A stretch of DNA of 5,946 nt, taken from NCBI GenBank assembly GCA_003219345.1, contig QHOP01000307.1, positions 1-5,946 on the forward strand. The letters run 5' to 3'. Under the pieces are notes generated by a model that was not told where the DNA came from, made no database searches, and saw only the letters and a list, made by a program, of their open reading frames with translations. The position numbers and the translations under genes were made by a program. Source of the DNA: Verrucomicrobiota bacterium (lineage in GTDB: Bacteria; Verrucomicrobiota; Verrucomicrobiia; Limisphaerales; AV2). Below are positions 1-5,946 of the stretch, in pieces; position 1 is the first letter of the stretch; every line of letters begins with the position of its first letter.

Positions 1-395
1 CTTCCCATGAAGGTCTGGGACGGCAAATGTATGTAATTGACATCAGCCACATCGTGGATAATCCGCCTAACAAGCTCCCTGTTAACACAGGCAGGAAAGC
101 CCTCTCCCCGGACATACTGAAGTTTGGGATCTTCGAACAATCGTTCACCCAACAGCGGAACTACACCAACGCCTACGTCCAGGTGACAGCGAGCGCGACC
201 TTTATTCAGCCCGACAACGGCAAGCGATCGATCCCGCTGTTCTGGGATGGGGGTGCGACATGGAAAGTGCGTTTCTCGCCGGATGTGATCGGCGCGTGGA
301 CCTGGTCCGTGAACTCGAGTGATCCAGGATTGAACGGGGCGAACGGATCGTTCCATTGCGTCTCGCCAACCAATCACGGAGGATCACCGCGATGA
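1..395 (+). CDS. DUF5060-like N-terminal domain of a glycoside hydrolase (5'-partial; ends at a frame break)
   Basis: The frame is open to the left edge, so the true start may lie upstream; the first in-window ATG is at 27 and has no good ribosome binding site. Counting from that Met, residues ~33-113 resemble DUF5060, a beta-sandwich domain found at the N-terminus of secreted glycoside hydrolases. Recognisable parts are KFGIFEQSF, the hydrophobic beta strands after it, FWDGGATWKVRFSPD and GAWTWSV. The residues before it (around DISHIVDNPPNKLP) are not recognised and may belong to an earlier domain. The reading stops at TGA 393-395, exactly where family members normally run on into the catalytic barrel, which follows in another frame from 392. 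DUF5060 is thought to be accessory rather than catalytic. The signal peptide expected for a secreted enzyme is not in the window. Domain assignment is by recognition only. Confidence 0.72.
   Translation, partial: SHEGLGRQMYVIDISHIVDNPPNKLPVNTGRKALSPDILKFGIFEQSFTQQRNYTNAYVQVTASATFIQPDNGKRSIPLFWDGGATWKVRFSPDVIGAWTWSVNSSDPGLNGANGSFHCVSPTNHGGSPR
378..382 (+). promoter_or_regulatory. GGAGG ribosome binding site at an ATGA overlap
   Basis: GGAGG lies 9 bases before the ATG at 392, and that ATG overlaps the TGA of the preceding frame (ATGA, 392-395). This is the classic arrangement for translational re-initiation. However, the bases also encode the conserved Gly-Gly end of the DUF5060 segment, so the match could be coincidental. 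Confidence 0.4.
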
Positions 396-1816
396 CCGGC
401 TTTCCTTACCATTTCCAGCATCAAGACGGCACGCCGTATTGGCTCTTCGGGGATACCCAGTGGGAGGCGTTTGCCGACGATTCAGCCCAAGGCCTGGACG
501 CGCGCAGTGTGAGTAACTACTTCACCCTTCGAGCGGCGCAGGGATACAACTATGTTCACAGTGAAATCATCGGCCTGGTGCGGTCGTCCCAGATCGACGC
601 AAAGGGCCGCGAGCAACCCGCCTTTCACGATTACCGCGCTGAAACGATCAACCCGGCATATTTCGATGAAGTGGACGCTCGCCTTCGTCAGGCAAATTCG
701 TTGGGCATCACGTTGGGTTTAATTCTGATGGAACCGTACTTCACGCCAGCCGCCAGCATCGATCCCGCTTTCAGATATGACAACCGGTGTTGGCTGTCAT
801 TTCCCGACGAGGCGGCGCGGCTGCGGTATGCCCGCTACGTCGTCGCCCGCTACAGCGCTTTCAACGTTCTCTTTCTCCTCACGCTGGAGTGGGGGCCTGC
901 GGCGAAGCCAATGCCACGCAACGAATGCATCGCCATGTTTAACCGGCTCGGAACCGAAATTCAGAACCACGATCCCCACCAGCGACTCCGGGGTATCCAT
1001 GACGATAACGGGACCCTCCCGAATAATTTTTACGGACCCTCCAGCGGTTGGAACACACTGGGGCAATACTGCCAGCATAGTGGCAGCGATTACGGATATC
1101 CGTGGTGCGATGGCTGCACTCCGCCGAATGACGCGAATTGCCGGGGCCGCTTTGCGACGCCCGAGAACCGGCAAACCCTGCACGATGAATTGAAGGAGGT
1201 GCGCATGAACCGAAACCGGAACAGGCCCGTGATCAACGGTGAATATGCCTATTATCTGCGCCGGGGAGTTCCCGCGCATCCGATGGTTGTCAATCGAGGA
1301 CATTCGCACGACCAGCCGACATTCCGCAAAGCCGCGTGGGTGCTGACCATGGCTGGAACGTACATCGTCCCGGGCTTTTGGAGGACCTACTACGGCGGCT
1401 GGGCCGGTCGAGGCACTCCATTCCGTCCGGACGATCCAGAAGCACTCCCCGCGGTTAAAGATCTGCAAACGCTTCACACCTTCTTCACACAAGTTGAGAA
1501 CGGCTCGCGTCGTCAATGGTGGAAGCTCGTGCCGCACGACGATGTGGTCTCCAGCGCTCCAAACCCCGCCGACGGCAGCCCGGGCCACAGCTATTGTTTG
1601 GCCGACCCGGGACAGAGCTACATTGTCTATACAGAGAATACGAAATCGACGCGCCTGTATCTCAGTGAATCTCTCAACACGACCTATCGCGTCACACAAT
1701 TTGATCCCAGGACCGGGAAACGAACACTGCTGGACGCGTCCGTTGATAATGGGACGAATTTCAAGCTCCTCTCACCGGACACCGAGGATTGGGTTTATGA
1801 AGCTCAAAAGAATTAA
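392..1816 (+). CDS. Apiosidase-like (DUF4038) glycoside hydrolase with C-terminal beta-sandwich
   Basis: The product is 474 residues from ATG 392, chosen for the GGAGG before it; a TTG at 356 in the same frame is less likely. Residues ~5-350 form a (beta/alpha)8 barrel of the apiosidase-like type: an FQHQDGTPYWLFGDTQW opening, FDEVDARLRQANSLGITLGL, RYSAFNVLFLLTLEWGP and RPVINGEYAYY. E166 and E284 are the likely catalytic carboxylates. Relatives usually carry an Asp in a GGD motif at the first site, so E166 is a variant. Four Cys (227, 239, 242, 250) sit in one loop and may form disulfides. Residues ~355-474 match the small C-terminal beta-sandwich often called putative collagen-binding. Family members act outside the cytoplasm on plant-type glycans; the characterised GH140 member removes apiose, but the substrate here is unknown. 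This product has no signal peptide, which suggests it was originally fused to the preceding DUF5060 segment. Confidence 0.82.
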   Translation: MTGFPYHFQHQDGTPYWLFGDTQWEAFADDSAQGLDARSVSNYFTLRAAQGYNYVHSEIIGLVRSSQIDAKGREQPAFHDYRAETINPAYFDEVDARLRQANSLGITLGLILMEPYFTPAASIDPAFRYDNRCWLSFPDEAARLRYARYVVARYSAFNVLFLLTLEWGPAAKPMPRNECIAMFNRLGTEIQNHDPHQRLRGIHDDNGTLPNNFYGPSSGWNTLGQYCQHSGSDYGYPWCDGCTPPNDANCRGRFATPENRQTLHDELKEVRMNRNRNRPVINGEYAYYLRRGVPAHPMVVNRGHSHDQPTFRKAAWVLTMAGTYIVPGFWRTYYGGWAGRGTPFRPDDPEALPAVKDLQTLHTFFTQVENGSRRQWWKLVPHDDVVSSAPNPADGSPGHSYCLADPGQSYIVYTENTKSTRLYLSESLNTTYRVTQFDPRTGKRTLLDASVDNGTNFKLLSPDTEDWVYEAQKN

Positions 1817-1963
1817 ACCCGTTGATTGCATGGCGTTCTCCTATACGCATGTCCACGATCACTCGAACGCTGTCAGTCATCTCGATTCGTCCAAACCACG
1901 ATACTTCGCGGTACGTGCCGGAGAACACGCGGGTGATTTTGAAGCGATTGGCATTCAATTCAT

Positions 1964-2137
1964 CTAGAGTGGTTGCCAAAAGTAATTTCCGATCATCGTC
2001 GTGTGCAGGAACTCCCCTCACCCGGCTAAAGCCACCCTCTCCCCTCATCGGATGAGGGGAGAGGGAAGGGTGAGGGGAGTTTGTGCGCCTTCGACCATCG
2101 ATCTCATTTCGGAAATTTATTTTGGCAATTACTATAG
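1964..2137. mobile_element. MITE-like palindromic element with 28-bp imperfect terminal inverted repeats
   Basis: The left end (1964-1991, ctagagtggttgcc onward) and the reverse complement of the right end (2110-2137) agree at 23 of 28 positions. The inner 19 (1973-1991 against 2110-2128) agree at 17. Inside lies a second, longer palindrome (2010-2081). There is no open frame of its own and no transposase, so it looks like a non-autonomous miniature element or a dispersed intergenic repeat. TA dinucleotides occur at both outer ends (1965-1966 and 2135-2136), which would suit an IS630/Tc1-type TA target duplication, but the exact borders cannot be fixed from one copy. Confidence 0.5.
2010..2081. 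repeat. Nested long hairpin between convergent genes (possible bidirectional terminator)
   Basis: Two sets of perfect arms are nested: 14 bp outer (2010-2023 with 2068-2081) and 15 bp inner (2035-2049 with 2051-2065), centred on G2050. They are separated by an unequal internal loop (11 bases left, 2 bases right). The C/T-rich and G/A-rich arms carry the cccctcac / gtgagggg type motif of dispersed intergenic repeats seen in many verrucomicrobial and proteobacterial genomes. Its place between two converging 3' ends suggests transcript-end stabilisation or termination in both directions. There is no clear T-run after either arm, so classical intrinsic termination is uncertain. Confidence 0.6.
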
Positions 2138-2172
2138 GTAGCAAGGGAACCAGGCTTCACAGCATCTCGCTT

Positions 2173-3561
2173 TCACGGCATGGCATCGAGCACCAAAACC
2201 CAGTCGTCTTGCTCGCCGTGGGAGGGCGCCACAAACTCCTGGGTGCCTTTGTTGGGATACTGACCAATAGCTTTCCAAGTTCCGTCGCGTGGATCGTACC
2301 ATTGAGCTTTCACTTGCGAGCCGTTGAGCTTGTTCATCTGAATGGTGACGGGCTGGCCGCGAGGTGTGTAGGCGATGACGAAACTCCCGTCTTCGGCCCG
2401 CGCCGCAACGAGGCGCTGCGTGCCTTCGCCCTGCTCCAATGCGATGGCGGACTGGTCGGGAACCATCTTGTGCCACGGCCGCTGCTCGAATAATCGACGC
2501 ATCAGGCCCACCTGCCGAGAGCCCTCGTAGGCCATCGCCTTGCGCCAGTGTTGAAAGCCATCCTTCGGAAACGGACCGTCGGCATCCTTGTAGAACCAAA
2601 ATAAGTCCAATGAGCCGTAGCCGTGCCCGGCCGCGCCGGCCAGCATGGCTGAGTAGGCCTGGGAACGCACCTTGTGAGCGTCAATGCGCGGCTTGTTGGC
2701 GCCCGTGGGATGGTTCTCGTATGCCGGCTCCATGTCCACGGTCGGCTTCGCGGGCTTCAACGCATAATCCTTGCTGACAAACGCGTAACTGTCCGAGCCG
2801 AAATGATGGCCGGATTGGATCGAATTGAAGTCGAGCCAGTCGGCCTTATGAAACCACGTGGAAGACGACGTGCTCCCCTGGCCGTGGTAGCAAACGAGTT
2901 GGCTGCCGCCGCTGCCGTCCTTCAGCCCTTTCGCCATCGCCACCCAAACGGCCTCGTATTTTCCCGGAGCGGAGTCGCCTCCCGGAAACCACATGACGGC
3001 GTTGTTCTTGTAGCGCGCGCCCAGGAATTTCCCAAAGACGTACGCGTTCTTCTCATCGAATACTTTTTCCGGATGGTCAGTGACGTGCCAGGACTTGGCG
3101 GTCACAAGGCCCATCACCAGGCCGAGTTCGTTCGCTCGGTTGACCACGTAGTCCATGTTCTGGAAAAACTCCTCGTTGGGCCGAGTCGGGTCGCGGTCGA
3201 TGAGCGGCGTCGCGTCGAGAAGCGACGCATTGCCGTCCGGGTGTTTCTTGCCAAGTCCGCGCAGCACGTAGGCCTGGATGACCGTGAAGCCCTTGGCGGC
3301 GCGGTCTCTCAGATACTCGTCCAGTTCCTCGCGATTGGGCCGCTGGAAAAGCAGCCAGCAAGTGTCGCCGAGGTAAAAGAACGGCTTGCCGCCCTGATCG
3401 ACGAAATATCGTCCGTTTTGGCTGACTCTGAGTTTGACGTTTTTGACGGAACGTGCGGGCACAGTGTCCGGCGTGGCGGCGTTGCCACAAACGGCTGTCA
3501 GCAGCGCTGTCGCCAGCGAACCCAGTGCCCGGAACCGGATGGAGAGTGCGGGTGTTTTCAT
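2173..3561 (-). CDS. Secreted apiosidase-like (DUF4038, GH140-type) glycoside hydrolase
   Basis: This is a complete 462-residue protein. Residues 1-28 form a signal peptide (basic start, hydrophobic ALGSLATALLTAV, probable cleavage near GNA-A), so it is exported. Residues ~45-350 are the barrel: GRYFVDQGGKPFFYLGDTCW opening, GFTVIQAYVLRG, NELGLVMGLV, and NNAVMWFPGGD with D196 as likely acid/base. VDMEPAYENHP follows, with E278 as likely nucleophile; this Asp/Glu pair matches the pattern I recall for the apiosidase family. GYGSLDLFWFYKD forms a late barrel strand. Residues ~355-462 are the C-terminal beta-sandwich (FVIAYTPRGQPVTI, WYDPRDGTW, DDWVLVLDA). The ATG at 3561 is supported by the signal peptide; no clear Shine-Dalgarno precedes it, which is common in this phylum. 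It lies 67 bp downstream of the dehydrogenase/cytochrome gene on the same strand, probably in one operon. Substrate unknown; apiose or another furanoside is an inference from the family. Confidence 0.88.
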   Translation of the reverse strand: MKTPALSIRFRALGSLATALLTAVCGNAATPDTVPARSVKNVKLRVSQNGRYFVDQGGKPFFYLGDTCWLLFQRPNREELDEYLRDRAAKGFTVIQAYVLRGLGKKHPDGNASLLDATPLIDRDPTRPNEEFFQNMDYVVNRANELGLVMGLVTAKSWHVTDHPEKVFDEKNAYVFGKFLGARYKNNAVMWFPGGDSAPGKYEAVWVAMAKGLKDGSGGSQLVCYHGQGSTSSSTWFHKADWLDFNSIQSGHHFGSDSYAFVSKDYALKPAKPTVDMEPAYENHPTGANKPRIDAHKVRSQAYSAMLAGAAGHGYGSLDLFWFYKDADGPFPKDGFQHWRKAMAYEGSRQVGLMRRLFEQRPWHKMVPDQSAIALEQGEGTQRLVAARAEDGSFVIAYTPRGQPVTIQMNKLNGSQVKAQWYDPRDGTWKAIGQYPNKGTQEFVAPSHGEQDDWVLVLDAMP

Positions 3562-3613
3562 GAGCTTGGAGATGTATCAAGTCATTTTCGTGAGATTAGC
3601 CTGCTTCGACAGC

Positions 3614-3629
3614 AAAAACGAGTCTCGTT
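3614..3629 (-). terminator. Weak hairpin with T-run after the dehydrogenase stop
   Basis: On the minus strand AACGA-GAC-TCGTT (3629-3617) can form a short stem, and TTTTT follows (3618-3614), overlapping the stop codon region of the upstream gene. The stem is only 5 bp, so it would at most attenuate read-through into the downstream glycosidase gene. This is a weak call and may be chance. Confidence 0.2.
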
Positions 3630-5946
3630 CAATTCGAGCTGGATTTGCCGAGAGACGGTATCGGCACCTGGCTGGTGTGCATCAGGTAGGCGATGAGGTC
3701 TCGCGCCTGCTCCGGCGCCATCCCCTCAAGCAAACCCTCCGGCATCAATGACAGCGTTGATTCCCGAATATTGGCGATTTCGCCTCTCTCGACCGTGAGC
3801 GATTCGGTCATCGTCCTGACCGTGAGGGTGCGCTCGGTTTGGGCGGCGATTAGGCCGTTGAGCACGCGCCCGTCTTTGAGATCCAGGATCGACATGCGAA
3901 AATCGGCCGTCACTACTGCGCTCGGGTCCACAATGTTCTCCAGCAGATAATCAAGGTTGTTGCGGCCGCCGCCGGTCAGGTCGGGGCCAACTTTTCCTCC
4001 TTCTCCGTAGAGGGTGTGACACGATGCGCACGCGGTGTTGTAGGCCAACCGGCCCTGATTCCTGTCCGCTTTCGCCAAGGCAACAGGCGTGAGCCGGGCC
4101 TTCCATTTGGCGATCAATTGCTGCTTATCGGTCGGCGAGTCCCTGAGTTCGCCCCACACTTCGGCGAGCTTCCTGTTCAACCTCGTGTCGTCGAGGCTGC
4201 GAATCTGTCTCGCGTGAAAGGCGGAAATGTCTGCGCGCGGAATTTTTCCTTCAGCGACGGCGTCGAGCAGCGCTTGAGCGAAGCTCGGGCGCGAGACGAG
4301 CGCCGAGAGCAGTTGCCCGCGTTCGGAAGGATGGAACTGCCGGTAAGCCTTAACGAGCTTCACACCGACCGCAGGATCATCGAAACTCGCCAGGCCGCGC
4401 GCGGCGACCGAATTCAGGAACTGCTCGCCCAACAATTGCTCGCACAGCCCCCGCAGGTCGGGCGCGCGGTTGTCAATGAGGGATTGCAACGCGGCTTTGC
4501 GGGCGCTGAGATCGGCGGCTTGATCGAGTGCAACTTTTTTCACCGCCTCGAGCGCGCGGCCGTCGCCGAAGAGCAAGCTCAGGTCGCGGGCTTGGGCGCG
4601 GAGACCAGCGTTGGGTGAATTCTCCAGCTTCTTCGCGAACATATCCCACGCGGCGGGTTTCGCGGCTTTGCGCCAGCCGGTGAGACCATCCGCCATGCCG
4701 TCAAGAACGTCCGACTGGAAAGCCTCAGGCTTCGACGTGGTGAGTTGGAGCAATCGATTCAACGGCGCGGGATTTTTCTCGATGTCCTCGGCGAGCCGAC
4801 GGGCGATGAGTTTTCGCGTCATCGGCAGTTCGGCCTTCGTGGCGAGTTTCGCGAGCGCAGCCGGATCAGCGTCAGCGACGGGAATCAATCCGTACCAGAT
4901 GAGCAACGGGAGGTTGTGGTCGTTCGCGTCCTCCGTGCGGGCGAGCAACGCCGCAGCGAGGTCAGCACGTTGCGATACTGGCAGACGCTGCAGCGTCGAA
5001 GCCAGAGCGAGACGGACCAGACCCGAGGCGTCTGTTTTCGCGACGCGGACCAGTTCCTTCAACGTGGCAGCCGAGGTCACGAGGCTCTGTTCCATTTCCG
5101 ATTTCCGATTTCCGATTTCCGATTTTCCAAATGGCCTCTGGCTCATCACGGTGTCGAGCGGCCAGTTGTCCGTGAGAAAGCGAATCGCCCAGGTGCGGAC
5201 GTGTTCGTCCGAGTGACGAAGTTGTGCGCGGAGAAATGCTTCATCCAACGCTCCGATGGTGTAGAGCGTCCAGAGAGCGCGCAACTTCACCACGACGTCG
5301 CCTCGTTTCTCAAACAGCTCGCGTAACTGTGCCGCCGCGTGGTCGAGGCCACGACCCGATTCTGCACGCGCGGTGAGTTCGAGTCGCGCCTGGCGGGCAA
5401 ACCATTCATTCGCGTGCGTGTGCAGTTTCACCAACTCGCTTGCGCTCAGTTTTGCTAAATCAAAGGGGACCGCACGCGTCTCGCGTGCTGGTTTTGGCGC
5501 CCCGCCGAAACCACCTGTTGCATGCGGAGCAACCGGCGAGGCGCCGGTTGCAGCAGCCGAGGCGGCTGCGCTCTCTTTTCCCTCATAAGTGATCTTGTAG
5601 ATGCGCCCGCTGGTGCGATGGACGCCGCTGTATTCGTGACATTCGCCGGTGTCGCTCCAATCGAGCACGAACACGCCGCCGTCCGGACCGTAACTGAGTT
5701 CCATGCCGCGAAACCAGGGATCGCCGGCAATGAAGAAGTCGGGCCCGTGTTTGCCGACGTAGCCGCTGCCGCGGCGTTCGAGGATTTCCTGATTGGCGCG
5801 GCGGCCGTGGAGATTCAGGGTGAAAAGGCGGCCTCGATACGCGGCCGGCCAGTTGTCGCCCTGGTAAATCATCATGCCGACGTGTGCGTGGCCGCCACCC
5901 AGGTCGTTCGCCGCTCCATCCCGTGATTTTTGCCAGCCACCCGCCG
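3629..5946 (-). CDS. PVC-type membrane-bound dehydrogenase with HEAT-like repeats and C-terminal cytochrome c (5'-partial)
   Basis: The frame is open through the right edge (GGGHAHVG precedes the first in-window Met at 5875), so about 771 C-terminal residues are seen. Numbering is from that Met. Residues 1-100 end a glucose/sorbosone-dehydrogenase-like beta-propeller (MIYQGDNWPAAYRGRLF, GMELSYGPDGGVFVLDWSD, GRIYKITY). Residues ~140-590 are helical HEAT-like repeats. Residues ~605-740 are the PVC heme-binding region: CASCH at 616-620 (bases 4030-4016) followed by GEGGKVGPDLTGGGR, a beta-rich middle, then SLMPEGLLEGM, where M711 may be the axial ligand. Proteins of this architecture are expanded in Planctomycetes and Verrucomicrobia and are predicted to oxidise sugars or alcohols outside the cytoplasm, passing electrons to the heme. 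Substrate is unknown. Two in-frame repeat insertions (5471-5575 and 5094-5128) interrupt it. The glycosidase gene follows after 67 bp. Confidence 0.9.
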   Translation of the reverse strand, partial: AGGWQKSRDGAANDLGGGHAHVGMMIYQGDNWPAAYRGRLFTLNLHGRRANQEILERRGSGYVGKHGPDFFIAGDPWFRGMELSYGPDGGVFVLDWSDTGECHEYSGVHRTSGRIYKITYEGKESAAASAAATGASPVAPHATGGFGGAPKPARETRAVPFDLAKLSASELVKLHTHANEWFARQARLELTARAESGRGLDHAAAQLRELFEKRGDVVVKLRALWTLYTIGALDEAFLRAQLRHSDEHVRTWAIRFLTDNWPLDTVMSQRPFGKSEIGNRKSEMEQSLVTSAATLKELVRVAKTDASGLVRLALASTLQRLPVSQRADLAAALLARTEDANDHNLPLLIWYGLIPVADADPAALAKLATKAELPMTRKLIARRLAEDIEKNPAPLNRLLQLTTSKPEAFQSDVLDGMADGLTGWRKAAKPAAWDMFAKKLENSPNAGLRAQARDLSLLFGDGRALEAVKKVALDQAADLSARKAALQSLIDNRAPDLRGLCEQLLGEQFLNSVAARGLASFDDPAVGVKLVKAYRQFHPSERGQLLSALVSRPSFAQALLDAVAEGKIPRADISAFHARQIRSLDDTRLNRKLAEVWGELRDSPTDKQQLIAKWKARLTPVALAKADRNQGRLAYNTACASCHTLYGEGGKVGPDLTGGGRNNLDYLLENIVDPSAVVTADFRMSILDLKDGRVLNGLIAAQTERTLTVRTMTESLTVERGEIANIRESTLSLMPEGLLEGMAPEQARDLIAYLMHTSQVPIPSLGKSSSN
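4016..4030 (-). other. Cytochrome c heme attachment motif CASCH
   Basis: These five codons encode Cys-Ala-Ser-Cys-His, the CxxCH site for covalent heme. The following GEGGKVGPDLTGGGR is characteristic of the PVC heme-binding region. Covalent attachment occurs outside the cytoplasm, so the protein must be exported; its signal sequence would lie outside the window. Confidence 0.9.
5094..5128. repeat. Heptanucleotide tandem repeat (atttccg, four perfect copies plus a degenerate one) inside the CDS
   Basis: Four perfect atttccg copies (5094-5121) are followed by a degenerate fifth, attttcc. On the coding strand they are read as KSEIGNRKSEM, inserted in a loop of the HEAT-like region between WPLDTVMS and LKELVRVAK. 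Because 7 is not a multiple of 3, gaining or losing one unit would shift the frame, while three units keep it. Similar heptamer arrays occur in intergenic DNA of this group, from general knowledge. Confidence 0.75.
5471..5575. repeat. In-frame insertion built of four consecutive three-base-loop hairpins
   Basis: The 105 bp encode 35 Ala/Gly/Pro-rich residues (101-135 from the Met at 5875) placed between the propeller end (KITYEGK) and VPFDLAKL. The DNA contains four perfect or near-perfect hairpins, each with a 3-base loop: 5472-5488 (7-bp arms, tct), 5490-5512 (10-bp arms with one G-T, ccc), 5529-5551 (10-bp arms, agg) and 5553-5569 (7-bp arms, agg). The length is divisible by three and no stop is created, like palindromic elements tolerated within genes elsewhere. 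Confidence 0.7.

Larger units (their letters stand above)
1817..2172. other. Convergent intergenic region with no convincing gene
   Basis: This 356-bp gap separates the 3' ends of two convergent genes. The right half (1964-2137) is a palindromic element described separately. The left half (1817-1963) is open in several frames but shows no recognisable domain, and no reading continues sensibly into the repeat. On the minus strand an AGGAG (1842-1838) precedes an ATG at 1831 with 6-base spacing, but this opens only a 19-codon frame antisense to the hydrolase end. The left half may be a remnant of a lost gene or leader; nothing firmer can be said. Confidence 0.5.

Noticed and set aside
797..1699. 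Long 300-codon minus-strand frame opposite the plus-strand hydrolase
   Set aside because: It is a shadow of a GC-rich gene whose own frame carries clear apiosidase-like motifs; its translation has no recognisable domain.
1772..1831. Nineteen-codon minus-strand frame behind an AGGAG
   Set aside because: The ribosome binding site is well spaced, but the frame is very short, lies mostly antisense to the hydrolase 3' end, and resembles no known peptide.
1761..2144. Minus-strand open frame of 127 codons across the convergent gap
   Set aside because: Its middle is just the translation of the palindromic repeat and it runs antisense into the end of the plus-strand hydrolase. No domain or ribosome binding site supports it, although its central part could be a gene remnant.
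2674..3696. Long 340-codon plus-strand frame opposite the minus-strand hydrolase
   Set aside because: It is antisense to a gene with a signal peptide and full catalytic motifs, and its composition is typical of a shadow frame.
5472..5569. Possible CRISPR or attachment-site array from the run of palindromes
   Set aside because: The hairpins differ in sequence, have no regular spacers, and are contained in an uninterrupted coding frame.

Overview
The window looks like chromosomal DNA from a PVC-superphylum bacterium, most likely a Verrucomicrobiota member. The strongest clue is the long minus-strand protein, which combines a propeller-type dehydrogenase end, HEAT-like repeats and a C-terminal CxxCH cytochrome of the kind typical of Planctomycetes and Verrucomicrobia. 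The dispersed-type repeats (an atttccg heptamer array and small GC-rich hairpins read through as protein) fit the same group. This assignment is inferred from gene content; no phylogeny could be run.

Layout. (1) Positions 1-1816, plus strand: a secreted-type glycoside hydrolase unit broken into two frames. A DUF5060-like N-terminal beta domain (5' end off the window) stops at 395. The apiosidase-like (DUF4038) barrel with a C-terminal beta-sandwich runs 392-1816. The junction is an ATGA overlap behind a GGAGG, so it is either a natural translationally coupled pair or a frameshifted single gene. (2) Positions 1817-2172: no convincing gene. This convergent intergenic stretch holds a nested palindromic, MITE-like element (1964-2137) around a long hairpin (2010-2081). 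(3) Positions 3561-2173, minus strand: a complete second apiosidase-like enzyme with a signal peptide. (4) Positions 5946-3629, minus strand: the C-terminal ~771 residues of a PVC-type membrane-bound dehydrogenase/cytochrome c protein, 67 bp upstream of (3) and probably co-transcribed with it.

Together the genes suggest an extracytoplasmic carbohydrate-degradation locus. Two divergent glycosidases of the same fold face each other, and a heme-bearing sugar/alcohol dehydrogenase-like protein could pass electrons from a released sugar to the respiratory chain. The substrate is unknown.

The most unusual signals are in the dehydrogenase gene. It carries two in-frame repeat insertions: a 105-bp stretch made of four successive three-base-loop hairpins, and a heptanucleotide array. 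The palindromic intergenic element is the third. I found no CRISPR array, tRNA, rRNA, transposase or defence gene.
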